This document shows positions 45,873 through 58,710 of a stretch of 64,000 bases of DNA, piece by piece. The notes beneath the pieces are model-generated. The model was given only the letters and a program-made list of their open reading frames with translations, did not search any database and had not been told where the DNA came from. Within the stretch, counting starts at the first letter, position 1, and every line of letters begins with the position of its first letter. The stretch spans positions 92,742,733 through 92,806,732 of the forward strand of contig OU015498.1 in NCBI GenBank assembly GCA_907164885.2, read 5' to 3'. The translations under genes and the position numbers were made by a program. Source of the DNA: Dolomedes plantarius (lineage: Eukaryota; Arthropoda; Arachnida; Araneae; Dolomedidae).

Positions 45873-46843
45873 AGGAAACCCTTGCACCTAGGGCCGGCTA
45901 TTTTCAAATGGCAGTATCTTTACTTATAACTAACTTACAATAATAAAAATAGTTTATATACATTACGTGCTTTATTCTCTTTAAATAAAAATCACATAAA
46001 GTGTAGAAAAAAAACTTGTAAATGATATTGAAAATTTTAAAAAAATTACAAATGGCCCTAGGTACAATAACACTATTGTAGCTAGGGCCAGTTATTTCCA
46101 AACACTGAAATTGTTGTTTACAATAAAAAAAAATTGTATGCATTATTTCTTTCATGCACAACTTCTAAAAGCTTTTCAAAGAAGAAATGTTAATTGTAGG
46201 CAATGTCTTAAAGGAGGAAATGTTTATTATTTCATCACTTTCTAATGTATGTTTTTTCTCCATTGTCTTCTTGATGATCCCACATAAATTTTCTGTTTCA
46301 AACACAGATTTCGTAACCTTTTTTTTATCAATTACTTTTTTCAATATTCTTGCTTGATTTTCATTTTTCTCGGGGGTATCAGTGAGAATTCTACACTTGC
46401 CAAGTTTTCGTCCACCTCTTTTCTACCAGAGGCCATGGCCCTAGGTACAAGACAAGATTATGGCCCTAGGTACAAGATGTTGTTGTTTTTGGCAAAATGG
46501 CTTCCATAGCCAAAGACCTGCAGAAACCAAACTTTGTTTTTATATCATTTTTCCTTTAATGATTACAAAAAATATCTACTATACATTAAAACATAAGTTT
46601 GCACTTAATTTCACAAAATAAGACTTCAAATTGAAGTGAAAAAATTTAGTTTTGATCATCAAATCAAGAGTTTCTTTTCTATTTAACTATAGCTTCTTCT
46701 TGCTTTCATTAAAAATGGCTGTTATGATTTTAAACAATGTTGCCACTCACTCCAATGAGTAAAAATGCTGTAAAATAATAATTATTTAATTAAAGCATGG
46801 TAGCCCTAGGTACACGATGGCCCTAGGTACAAGGGTTTCCCCT
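45873..46843. mobile_element. TIR element with repeated internal terminal motif
   Basis: Left end AGGAAACCCTTGCACCTAGG and right end (complement) AGGGGAAACCCTTGTACC form imperfect terminal inverted repeats ending in GGCCCTAGGTAC. That core recurs inside at 46054-46065, 46437-46448, 46462-46473, 46803-46813 and, inverted, at 46082-46089, besides the two ends. No transposase ORF. Superfamily not recognised. Confidence 0.65.
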
Positions 46844-47400
46844 AATTACAAAAATTAATAAGCGTTATCCGAAATCAAAATATAACCTGTTTTACACCCA
46901 CCAAAAATATCACTTAGTACAAGACTGCATTGGCAGTGGCATAATTAACTTTATAGGCTCCTGGAAGCTAGAGCTCCATATCCTCTGTATTCAATGTGGA
47001 ATGTATTATGATTACCGTTCTCTAAAATTGATTATAATAGCACTGAGAGTGTGTGTGAAAAAAAAGTGAATTAAATTAAATTACAAATAGTTTAAAAAGT
47101 TTAGGTTGGTAGGTAATGAAGGAATAACTGGGGGTGTAGAGAAAAGATTGATAAAAGGAGAGAGTTTTAGAAAAATTATTTAACCTGAGACAATCGAGGA
47201 GGACAAATCACTTCGTACAAGACTACTTACTAGCCAGAGTACTGGTCTAGCATGTGGTAGTCAGCTGCTAAAATATTTACTGATAGTGGGGGATGGATGG
47301 TGTGCCTATGTGAATGTCACATAAGGTGACACGATATTTACATACCGTTATATTGGCTGGGATTGGGCCGCACAAATATTCGTTGAGGGCGAGTTCGATA
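46844..47400. other. Spacer, no feature recognised
   Basis: No repeat or coding signature identified. Confidence 0.4.
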
Positions 47401-47402
47401 TG

Positions 47403-47516
47403 CCTGGTTTAGAGCCAATTTCAAAAAGCTACAAACACCCATGCTAACAGTGGGACTCGAACCCACGGACTCTGAAAGCGAATGTCAGAGCCCTAGCCAT
47501 TCGGTCGTCATTCGTC
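47403..47516 (-). repeat. tRNA-derived SINE, family 1 (truncated)
   Basis: Minus-strand head with B box GGGTTCGAGTCCC and an A-box region GAATGGCTAGGGC; the 3' body is cut short. Confidence 0.8.
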
Positions 47517-47519
47517 ATC

Positions 47520-49020
47520 TATGCTATAAAATAAGTCTTTAAATCCATAAGTTTTGATATATTTCCAATACGGTTATTTGTTAGCGTTTAATATTATTCA
47601 TGCTAAAAATATTATTATTATCTCTAGCTCGCCAAAGAATTTGGAGATCAAAGTGATGAACGTAATTCACATGAGATTTCCTCACTTCCCCTGGATGGTC
47701 TGTCAAAGATCATGTTTCGATTATCGATGTTTTTAGATGGGCGTTATAGATCTCATCTGAACAGGGTTTTATACGCCAATATTTCTTGCGACATATACAT
47801 TATTTAAACACTGATTGTAAAACACTTACGCAAATTTGCTGAACTTTTCCATACAGATTTATAAGAAAAAATATAGCACATTTTAAATTTGCATTTTGCA
47901 ACTTTGTTCACTTTTGAAAAATCAGCATTTAAATAGTCTATTTCTCAGGGTGCCTTTCATTTACGTCGGTTTAATGAACACTTTCCAACTGCTCACGGAA
48001 CTTTCGACCCTATGCGCTGAAAAACTTGACTTAGTAAATATAAGTAAAATATTCCCTAATTAAATCTTTATTTACTTGCTGATATACAAATACATGGCTA
48101 TTAAAATATGATGACTGCTTCTTCATATAAGACAAAGTTCACTTTTTAAATTGAAAAGAAAAAGAAAATAAGCGCTTTCCCTGCCAAAGAATTATAAATG
48201 CACTTTTCCCCAAAAGGTATCAACACCAATTAATTACTCCTTATCACCTTTTTTAACAACTTTTTTTTCCACATTCTTTTTATCTTCATTTTGGGAGAAT
48301 GTGTTAAGCCAGCATTTAATGATGAAACGCAAAAAAATACATCCCGCAGGTCTTTACATATTTAATAGTCACGTTTACAATGAAAAAAGAAGTGTTTTGG
48401 CTCTAAGTACGCAGTGATTACAACTCCTTATATTTTTACCTCGATAACAATTTTTTTTCCAATTTTTTTCCACCGTTTTTATTTTATTTTATTTTTTTAA
48501 TTCGATAACCTGCGGCAGTTTGGGGTGAAATTAAATACTGCTTTGGTGCTTTTACCCCGATAGATGGCGCTACCGCGCAAACTGCGATAATTTCTTTTAT
48601 CCAAATAGCTTTTTCAACACCGATAGTCTTTTCGTTTTTAATTAAGATTTTTATTCGGATTTTTAGCTTTAATGCGCGATATTTAGCGAGTTACTTTTTA
48701 TGCGCCTCTGCGAAGATATTGAAAGTTGATAGAGTCAAAGTAATCAATTAAAATAAATGATAGTTTATCTTATAATTGCGCTTAATGAAGCGTTTGATTA
48801 TACAACATTTTTATTTTAACCGTAGATGATCAGAAAATTTAGAGAGTTTTCCTCCTTTATATGAAACATATGTTTTAATTTGCTTTTTAAGCCTGAATGA
48901 ACCTCAAATGGAGCGTACTGGACTAAATTTCGACATTTCTCGCCACTATCATTTTTTTATTTCCCCAAGAGTATAAACGCCTCTGTTTTTCAAACATCAT
49001 ACTTTGTTCATTAGTAATAT
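47520..49020. other. AT-rich spacer, no gene recognised
   Basis: T/A-rich. A locally GC-richer piece with GATAGATGGCGCTACCGCGC at about 48560 stands out, but its neighbourhood shows only the loose similarity to 28880-29040. Confidence 0.4.
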
Positions 49021-49025
49021 GTATA

Positions 49026-49968
49026 CAGTCGAACCCCGTTATAACGAACTTCAAGGGACTAAAGGTTTTGTTCGCTATATCCGGTGCTTCGCTATATCCG
49101 AACCGTTAAGAAAAACGTTAGAGTTCACAAAATGTATAACTCATTAGTTGCTATGTGTATTTAATAATGATGTATTAAAAAATGATAAAATCTGTTAAAA
49201 ATGATCATTAATGAATTGAATTGACTAAAATTGATTACAATAAACTGACAATACTAATTAAATTAGCTAAAAATGAAGACAAATGGATATAAATTCATTT
49301 TACCTTCAATTGTTGCTCACTGTTTTGATACAGAAATAATCGGTAATCTTCTGCTGACGTGATGCCGATTTCAAAAACATTTTATGAATTTCTTTGTCCA
49401 ATATATCAAATGACTCCAACACTCTTTCTTCCACTGTTTGTGTAGACAAAAACTTATTAATTACGCGCATCGCTGCTGTAGCATCTGAGATGGTGGGTAT
49501 TTCGTCATTCATGTGCTCCTCTTCATCAGCATCAGATGCAGAATCTCCGATTTCAGAATGATTCATTTTAATTTCTTCCACAATATCTTCATGATTCAGA
49601 TTTTCTCATGTAATGACTACATCATCACATGTTTCGAACAGTTGCATGTCACAATCTGAGAATGATGAAATTTTGTTCTTTTCTATATACATCGTGATAG
49701 GTAAATCTTCATCATCTTCTTCTTCAACATTCTTTGCGTCTTTAACATTCGTTGTAGCTTGAACACTCTTAAAAAGTTTAAAAATTTTAAAAAATCAGTA
49801 ATCGACTGAAAAAAAGGTTCGTTATAGCCGATTCTGAAGATTTCAGAAGTTCACTATGAAAGGATAAATTAGCATTAAATACAATAGGAAAACGGCGGAA
49901 CCAAAATTTTCGTTCGCTATATCCGTGAATTCGTTATATACCGGGTTCGTTATAACGGGATTCGACTG
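49026..49968. mobile_element. Tigger/pogo-type DNA transposon, internally deleted
   Basis: TIRs CAGTCGAACCCCGTTATAAC and inverted CAGTCGAATCCCGTTATAAC, with TA duplications (49024-49025, 49969-49970). CAGTCGAA-CCCGTTATAACGAA ends are typical of Tigger elements. A second subterminal pair, TTCGCTATATCCG, occurs at both ends. It carries only the last part of the transposase. Confidence 0.9.
49306..49770 (-). pseudogene. Tigger/pogo transposase C-terminal remnant
   Basis: Minus-strand coding remnant: an acidic EEEDDEDLP region, then a stop (TGA near 49608) within VVIT*ENLNHEDI, then an open 91-residue stretch ending ASRQQKITDYFC. The KITDYF-type ending and acidic linker match the C-terminus of CENP-B/Tigger-family transposases. 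The DNA-binding and DDE domains are deleted. Confidence 0.7.
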
Positions 49969-50026
49969 TACCTTAAATATAAATTCTTCGGTAGTTGATA
50001 ATTATTGTAGATTCGTGAATTTACAG

Positions 50027-50445
50027 TTAAGGCTGTTGTGTACTAACCCTATTGGATTCTCTTGTTAACCTATGGAGAAAATGTATCCAGGGATTTCTGA
50101 CTTGGATTGAAAGATTTTATTAACACAATTGTACTCCGTAATAAAGATAGAAATTTTACATCTTGGGGAATTTTTTGTTTAAAAGAAATGCAAGTAATAT
50201 TTTTAATTTTAAATTATACGGGGGGAAATCTGGAATAGTGTGTTTTAAAATCTCTTAAATTCCTTTGATGGACGAAATTTTTAAAATGAATCCTGTTGCA
50301 AGGGGCAGAAAAGTTCAGATTATCTGAAACTACCATTTTTATTGGATTATCAGCATTTATGTAGCTGTATTTAGTAGATATATTTTCTCCATAGGTTAAC
50401 GTTGAGGTGAGCGAATCCAATAGGGTTAATACACAGAAGCCTTAG
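50027..50445. mobile_element. TIR MITE (family unknown)
   Basis: AAGGCTGTTGTGTACTAACC at left; the complement of the right end is AAGGCTTCTGTGTATTAACC. Inverted similarity continues through CCTATTGGATTC and TTAACCTATGGAGAAAAT, about 65 bp per arm. Target duplication ambiguous (TTA/TA). Confidence 0.7.
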
Positions 50446-51320
<875 letters not shown>

Positions 51321-51322
51321 AC

Positions 51323-53255
51323 TTGGTGGTTCAAATTAAAGTATCCCTATTTGGGACGCCCTGGCGAGAAAAGCAGTGGACGTAACGTCTTCATATTTGG
51401 AGGGTATACATATCAGGCCATGGGGAATTGACTGGTGGGAAAAAACAATTAGTTCCAACAAAGACCGCTAAGTGCAAATGAGGACGCTGCGATCGGTTGA
51501 AGGTAAGGAAAATGAAACATGACTGTAAGTAGAAAGGAAAGAATACGAGGCGTCGGTAATTAACTTTATTAGTACAGTTCGTTACACAAGAACTGTTTAT
51601 CCTACAGATATGTTAGTGAAGGCGCAAACGAAAGGCATGCGCGTAGTAACAACAGCACACAAAGATTTCACAGGTGGTTTTCAGTGTATCCACCGTGTTT
51701 CGGGGCCAACGCGTGACACCGTGTTATAGCATGATCCACAGTTGCGTGTAACTGGTCAGGACTGATGTTGAGTACGTGCAAGAGGATGTTGTTCTTCAAA
51801 TCCGCCAGATTTCCTATGTTTCCCCGATAAACTTTATCTTTGAGATAACCCCAAATCCAAAAATCGCACGGGGATAAGTCGGGTGAAAGTGGAGGCCATT
51901 TGGTAGGAAATGCACAGATGATAATGCAATCCTCCGTAAAAGGACGTCGCAGCAATTGTTGAGCCCCACGTCCAATGTGAGGAGGGACACCATCTTGTTG
52001 GAATACCGTTGTAGCTAGACATCCACGCTGCTGGAGTTCTGGAATGACCACACCTTGCAACATACCCCGATAACGTGCTGCAGTCACAGAACAGGTTTTT
52101 GGTCCCTGCGGGGTGATTTTCTCGAAGAAAACTGGCCTAATTATAAAGGTCGCAGTGAAGCCGATCCATACAGTCACATGCGGTGCATGCAGGGGCATGT
52201 GGTGGACCGAGTGAGGATTCTCAGTGGACCAGATACGGCAGTTAAGTACGTTCACTGTTCCGCACATGAAAAAGTGAGCCTCATCGGTCCATAGGATGTT
52301 CCACGGCCAATTCTGCTCTCCCTCCATACGTGCCAAGAACGTTAAAGCGAACGTTTCACACAGATCGTAATCGCCATGTTTTAAGTCTTGTAAGCGATGG
52401 AGCTTATACGGATAGGCTTTGAGTGTTTTCCGCATGCACCTCCATACCGTAGTGTGTAACCGTAGTTCGAGTACTCGAACGGTGCGTGGCAACTCGAACC
52501 GTAGTTCGAGTTGCCTTGATACGGCGCGAGCACTGCATGTTCCTGCTGTGTTCGAATTTGCCAGCTCAACGACAGGGGTTGCGACATCATCTATCACCTG
52601 CGGTATCCGTTTTTATCGACCTCGGCCTGCTTGAACGGCAAAGCTACCTGTTTCCTCGAAACGTTTCACCACTCGCCGCAGGACACATGGTGTTACTGTA
52701 CCCGTACGCAAAGCTTTCTGCCCTTGGTACAAGTGAAGCGCTTTTGCGGTGTTATCGCCGTTTTGGTAAAATGACTTTAGCAGCAAAGCACTCTCCGGCA
52801 ACGAAAGAACCATCGTGGCGGTCGAAGAATGTTCCGAACCTGTGAGCCCTCTTTTTTATCTGTTACGACGGCTCTTTCGCCCAGCTTGTATGTAAATTTT
52901 GTTCTCCGGTACTGCGCGCACAGTCGAATATTCAAATTCTCACTTAACTACAGCACGGCGAACAGGGCTGGAAGTTTAGTCGTGTAGCTGCTACACAGGA
53001 AACATAACGCGTACGCTGCACACGCTTGCAAACATAAAGCTTAGTCAGCGTACTTTAGTTCTTGCATGTGTAACGAACTGTACTAATAAAGTTAATTACC
53101 GACACCTCGTATTCTTTCCTTTCTTCGTACAGTCATGTTTCATTTTCCTTACTTTCAACTGATAGCAGCGCCTCATTTGCACCCAGCAGTCTTTGTTGGA
53201 ACTATTTGTTTTTTCCCACCAATCAATCGTCACTTACGGAATTAGGGTATGTATG
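51323..53255 (-). mobile_element. Tc1/mariner-superfamily transposon with long TIRs
   Basis: Inverted repeats of about 170 bp, 51425-51595 versus about 53045-53215, share GGTGGGAAAAAACAA, AGTTCCAACAAAGAC, AGGAAAATGAAACATGACTG and GTCGGTAATTAACTTTATTA with few mismatches. The outer left end (TTGGTGGTTCAAATTAAAG) adjoins the GATA microsatellite; the outer right end is eroded. A transposase lies between on the minus strand. Confidence 0.85.
51668..52813 (-). pseudogene. Tc1/mariner-superfamily transposase, one nonsense codon
   Basis: About 380 residues on the minus strand. N-terminal helix-turn-helix region (DUF4817-like): LPESALLLKSFYQNGDN ... RFEETGSFAVQAGRGR. A TAA stop then interrupts the frame at 52613-52615, and the same frame resumes KRIPQVIDDVATPVVE. 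The DDE domain has ILWTDEAHF (first Asp), FQQDGVPPH (second) and PPLSPDLSPCDFWIWGYLKDKVYR (third Asp in CDFW). By my count 42 residues separate the second and third Asp, longer than classical mariner (DD34D). One stop is the only visible defect, so decay is recent or the stop is an assembly error. The enzyme would bind the TIRs in the nucleus and cut and paste the element at TA sites. Confidence 0.88.
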
Positions 53256-53625
53256 CATCTTTGGCTTTACATTAGGATTATTTGTGTGCTTGCATGTACG
53301 GTGCGTTGAGCCCTTACTGTAAGTTGTGCTTGTCTTTTGATTTTCTTTCGTCTAAATGTTTCCATGGGGAACTCGGGGCCTTGGGATGTCTTTTGGTCTT
53401 ACATGTATCCTATTCAGAAAGTTCCCCTTGAGGTAACTGATTTGGTTAGGCTCCCTGATGACGAGACCTGTTTGTTACCTCTATGTCTTTTTCTGGTTCA
53501 GTTCCGGCACTAATACAGAATCTTGCCTCTGGTGCGTGGATGCCCAGAGTGCTTGATTTCTGTTTGTTTTTTGTCTATATTCTTCTTGTATTTATCTAAC
53601 TCTGTTGGTTTATTTATTTTTAGTT

Positions 53626-53627
<2 letters not shown>
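53256..53627. other. Unclassified GC-neutral segment before a TA tract
   Basis: More complex sequence than its surroundings, ending at a (TA)n run. It could be the 3' end of an unknown retroelement; no open frame supports this. Confidence 0.3.

Positions 53628-53698
<71 letters not shown>
53628..53698. repeat. (TA)n microsatellite
   Basis: Pure TA run. Confidence 0.97.
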
Positions 53699-53702
<4 letters not shown>

Positions 53703-53759
53703 GAATTATTTACAATTTTTTGGATTCTAATATTAATATTGCAATCATTCGCCCAAACA

Positions 53760-54040
53760 TTAGGGTTAATTTTTGGCATCTTTTAGGAGCACCATCTAGG
53801 TAAGCATACGCAGCGCCAAGTACCACCACAATTATAGACCGAGGACTTCCCCGAGCAACATCTGGTGGCTCGTACCCTCTTCCCACCCTCACAACCTCAT
53901 GGAGGTCTCTCAGGCCTTCAGATTTAACGAGCCCATTCCCGGCGTAGACGCGGAAGCATTCATTGACGCTTTTCGGAACGCGAACCGAGCTCCCTGAGTA
54001 CCGCATCTCGAAGCGTTAACCACTTGCTCCGAGACCCATG
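53760..54040 (-). repeat. tRNA-derived SINE, family 4-related
   Basis: Minus-strand head with A box AAGTGGTTAACG and B box GGTTCGCGTTCC; the body is similar to 38807-39143 (a GAGGGTGGGAAGAGGGTACGA-type region before a CCAGATGT block) but has a different 3' end. The open frame at 53710-54006 is incidental. Confidence 0.75.
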
Positions 54041-55210
54041 TATAGAAAAGTTTTACAGAACAACAACGATTGAAAATTTACTCATTATATTGATAGTATT
54101 TCTCTAAGAATATACATATAACAGGTTCTCCCTTTTGCGTAGTTAAATTTAATCATAGGGATAAGTCTTGCAGCTACAACCGAGGTCTCTCTATATTGAG
54201 CCCTTTTATAAGGGAATGAAACAGTGTATTAAACTCTTGTTCGTAATAACAAAAAAAAACAACTTTTAATTAGTTTCAAATATTTACAACATATTGAGTA
54301 CAAATTATCTAAAAATGTGTATTTATTGTTTTTAAAATGCTACAATATTCCCTGGCATATATTACATTTAATCTATCGTCAGAAATCGAAATACAAGCTG
54401 AAAGTACGAAAAACGAACAACGGAAGTGTAAGTGTAAAATTAAGTCAATTAAAGAATTCAATAAACAAATCCATAATCATAATTTCAATATATATTATTA
54501 CCGACAAGCACAATTTCAATTCGTTTCATCAATTATTTCTTGAGTCATAAGAATTTTATTTGTTTAAAGCAATAAAAAATACATTAAAAAAATTCAAGGG
54601 TTAATTTGGTGCGGAATACGACATGGAATGTACCGAATTTCTGATATCTGTTACAATACATGACATCTATATAAATATCTTAACAAGGAACAATTTCCAA
54701 AATAGTGTATACTACAGTTAGTAAGTTATGTAAAGAGGACAACTCTTGAATTCATGAAATTACACACCACCTCCACTAATAATATGATTTTTTTAAAAAT
54801 CTTTGGTAGATCTTCCCTTCTTAACTTTTTATCTAAAAGTCTGAGTGTGGCTAGTTGAACCGATTTTCCAAAGAGGGCCAGTAAAATTTGACTAAATTAA
54901 AAAGAAATTTCATAAAAGTACATTCAAGTTCAAATACTTGAAAAATAAAGAGTTACAGGCCTAATTCTAATCGAGACAGTCAGTTAACAACATTTCGAAT
55001 GCAGAAACACAAAAACATATCAAACATGTATGTCAGCTAATTAAAATATCGATATGAAATTTACAGAACAGATTTATTAACAAGATTTTTTTTTAAATTA
55101 TGAACTAAATTTTGAATAATTTTTTTTTCGAATTTTCCCAGAATCTTAGTGGCTTCCTTATTTAAAAACAACTGGGCTTGGTGAGGAATGAGGAACCGCT
55201 TCTACTTGTC
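54041..55210. other. AT-rich spacer, no feature recognised
   Basis: Two overlapping short frames at 54317-54550 are low-complexity and unrecognised. Confidence 0.45.
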
Positions 55211-55220
55211 GAAGATATAT

Positions 55221-55576
55221 ATTGTTGTTGTTGTTGTTGTGTCTAATGCCCCCTGGCCGGAAGTATTCCTGACCATTTCCATATAGGCTAGCAGACTGAG
55301 GGGCGCGGCTCCGGTTTATAATAGCTCCACAAGGGTCGGAGTCCTATTTAGCCAGGTTCCACCTCAATTCTGGCCGAGAATCTCCAGAGGCGACATCTGG
55401 GGGATCGTACTCTCTCCCAACCTCTCTGATCTCATATAGGGACATTCCGATCTACGGATTTAACGTGCCTATGTCCGGCCTAGACACGGAGGTATTTAAT
55501 GGCGCTTGTCGGGATTCGATCCGAGCACCCGAGCACCGAAAACCGACGCGCAACCAATAGGGTACCTCGAGCTCTT
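55221..55576 (-). mobile_element. tRNA-derived SINE, family 4, with (AAC)n tail and TSD
   Basis: Minus-strand copy of the 38807 family: B box CGGATCGAATCCC, body, and tail appearing as (GTT)n at 55221-55240. 10-bp duplication GAAGATATAT (55211-55220, 55577-55586). Confidence 0.92.
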
Positions 55577-55890
55577 GAAGATATATGATGAATATGAACA
55601 TGTCTTCAGGAAGTAATACCATTATTTATATTAATGAACCTCTCAATAGCAATTATGATGTGTAAAACATGTCCGCTTTTCGTTTAGCTGTAGTTACAAT
55701 AACCCCCATTGAAACTCTCTCGAATCTCACGCAAACATTGAATCAAATTGCTACAACAGAGAAGCGAAACCACAATAGTAATCCCTTGAAAATGTGATTT
55801 CACTGTTTATTCAATATACAACCAATTATGTTCTACCCATTCTTTTAACAACAGCCATAAGTAATCTATATAACCATTAATTTAAAAAAA

Positions 55891-55926
55891 TAATACTCCA
55901 AATGAAATATTGCAATTGGAGTATTA
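55891..55926. other. Perfect 11-bp-stem hairpin
   Basis: TAATACTCCAA and TTGGAGTATTA around a 14-nt loop in otherwise plain sequence; may be a MITE relic or chance. Confidence 0.4.
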
Positions 55927-56349
55927 ATCCCCTCCTCTCTTTACGCTTTTATTCCCTTCATATTCCGCTCAACTAGAGAACTCAACAAAAAACTGCCCCC
56001 CTGGCGTATATAAACTGAATCTAGCTTTAAGACACGTACCTACTGGAAAGTCTATACGTTACAGTGAACTTCAAACAGAAATCTCTCTCAGATGAACAGG
56101 TACATGTGTACTTCTCTATGCACTTCTGCCCTTGCGCAAAAAGTTCGTTTCATGCGCATACAACGGAGAATATAGCGCATACACCAACGTAGTGTGCTTT
56201 ATTTATTTTCTGAAGTCATAGACAAAAAAGTTATGTACTATGTTTTTATTTCCAACTGAAGTTTTGAAAAGCGGACAAATATTGACTGAATATTGGCAGG
56301 TATAGAAGATTATTTCCCTTATTGTTAATCCACAAATTATAACACAATT

Positions 56350-56420
56350 ATATATAGATAAATATATATGTGTATAAATATATATATATATATAATAAAT
56401 ATATATATATATATAGATAA

Positions 56421-56467
<47 letters not shown>

Positions 56468-56468
56468 A
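56350..56468. repeat. (TA)n(TG)n microsatellite
   Basis: Interrupted TA followed by TG. All overlapping frames are spurious. Confidence 0.95.
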
Positions 56469-56947
56469 AATGTAAAAATGAAGACGTTCTTTTCAATTAA
56501 ATTTCTGAACCAGAAAAAATTTTCATCCAATTCAGTGAATGTACTGCTGAAATTTAAGAGATCACACGCTGTATCAGCATATTCCTGAACCAGATCATGG
56601 AATATCTGATTCAGAAGGAGGAATATGTGTTATGCAGTTTCAGGAACTTCGGCGTTCTCCTTATACTTATACTCTCTAGGTGCCAGAGCTCCCAGACCCA
56701 GATTTTTAAACCCAAACCTGGATTTTCAATGACCATATAGGTTTGTGGGTTTTTCTTCAAGAATATCTCTAAATCTGGGGCTACTTTCCTTGTAAGTTAA
56801 AAATATAGCAAATAATTAATATTTTTTTCTCATTATAAAAATAATTTAATTTCAATAAGACTGTTTAATAAAAAAAATATGTGGCTCACAATTACGTAGA
56901 GTATGAAGTTCAACGAAAAGGGGAGGGAGGGGAGCTAGACGTAAAAG

Positions 56948-56963
56948 ATTGAGAATCACTGTT
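56948..56963 (-). mobile_element. hAT-like terminal fragment (candidate)
   Basis: Complement CAGTGATTCTCAATC; partner end not found. Confidence 0.35.
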
Positions 56964-57233
56964 ATAGACGAAACGAAGCGCTCATTAAAAAAAAGGAATA
57001 ATTCTTTAGAAAATTTATTTGGAGCGGAATGATGAAATGAATTCACTTTGGCAAACAGATGAAATAACCTTCATTTAACTTAAGTTATCTTAGACATGTG
57101 GTGTGTATTATCACATTGTATATTTTTTTATCATTTATAATTTTAAAAAAATTTTAAGCTGGGTTTTTTTTTTAGATTCAATCTGGGTTTATTACATTTT
57201 TCACGGTGGGAGCCCTGACAGGTGCTATACAGG

Positions 57234-57365
57234 CAGCGGTTCTCAACCGGGGGCCATATGGCCCCTGGGGACTTTAAGGTGTGACAGGGGAGCCACAGGG
57301 AGAGTCGGGTAAGAGGGGGGTCACGGCATGAGACTAGGGGGCCACAGAGGGAGTAAAGAGCAGCA
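57234..57365 (+). mobile_element. hAT-like terminal fragment
   Basis: CAGCGGTTCTCAACCGGGGG, closely matching the left end of 8116-8730, followed by a G-rich segment. No matching right end was seen downstream. Confidence 0.5.
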
Positions 57366-57755
57366 AGTGTATTATACAGATGTTAGTTGAATAAAACGTA
57401 TGCTTATTCCTTTTTCCACTCTAGGTATTGCTTCATCAACGGCATCTAAGGCAGGCGCGCAGCAGAAGCATTCGGCTGATCATAACCTTAGAATTTGCGA
57501 GCAAAATTCTGAATTCACTGCATGATTCACTGAACCACACTTAATTTCAAAACTTTAGCAGTGAGCTCATATGAGTCTCTTTAGATTGTAATAAAAGCAG
57601 TAAATTGCGTAGTCGATTGGTTGGTTATTGAGAACAGGGGGGAAAAAAAGATTTCATTTCTGTACCTATTGGGGCTCGCTCATGTCAGCCAATGACAGAA
57701 AGATTCATAAAAATTATACAAAGGTCCTAATTTTGCAAATATGTGCAGTGATTAT

Positions 57756-58269
57756 ACAGGACGTTGCCGAATTCGACGGGTGATACAGGAGGGGGTGAAA
57801 TTCAGAGGGGTGATAGTAGGCATCAAGACGAGCAATAATCACATAGGAATGTCACGCCGGAAATATCGTATTTTTCTAAAGGAGGTAGAAAATTAAAAAA
57901 CAAAACAGAATCACAAACGAATGTATGACCGGAAACGCAAACCTGATCAGCTAGAGGATAAACAAAGAGGCAAAAATGAAAAGTCAACATTTCTACATCT
58001 TTGTATATCCTCTAGTTGGCCAAGTTTGCGTTTCCGGTCATACATTCCTATGTTTTCCTGTTTTGTTTTTGCGTTTTCTACCTCCTCCAGAATAATGTGA
58101 TATTTCCGGCCATCCAGTGAGGTTGGTAAGAGGTACGGTCCGATTAAGTAAACAGCGCCATCCAGCGTCAGGTTTGTATTTCCGATCATATATTCCATTG
58201 TGATTATTGTTCTGCTTCATGCCTACTATCACCCCTCTGAATTAGTCGGTCTAATTCGGCAACACCCTG
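57756..58269. mobile_element. TA-flanked long-TIR element
   Basis: Ends CAGGACGTTGCCGAATT and inverted CAGGGTGTTGCCGAATT, flanked by TA. Subterminal inverted blocks include GGGGTGATAGTAGGCAT and GTATGACCGGAAACGCAAAC. 514 bp, non-coding. Confidence 0.8.
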
Positions 58270-58600
58270 TATACAAGACATTTAAATAACAAACTTATAT
58301 ATTACACTTATATATTACACTCAAACATCAAAAGATATAACTATATCACTCCGAATCGTCCCCAAAAATGAACCTCGATACGTCCGCAAAGGCTCCTTTT
58401 ATGTCTGAACTCTTTGAGGTCAGTTCTCTCGATATCCATGATTTTCAGCGATTAGAGCACAGCTGTTTCAAGGCGCTCACTAATCTCAACCGCATAAGTT
58501 ATGGCTTAACCTTTAGTGTACGAGGCCCATTTTCCCGATTCCCCCTTTAGAACAGGAAATTCCATACCCCCTATGTAAGAACGGTCATTAAGGGGGTTAT

Positions 58601-58606
58601 ATATAT

Positions 58607-58677
<71 letters not shown>

Positions 58678-58710
58678 TATACATTTATATATATATATAT
58701 ATATATATAT
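58601..58710. repeat. (TA)n with CA interruption
   Basis: TA-rich tract with a short CACACACA insert. Confidence 0.95.

Noticed and set aside
52055..52845. Plus-strand frames of 70-119 codons
   Set aside because: Antisense shadows of the transposase on the minus strand.
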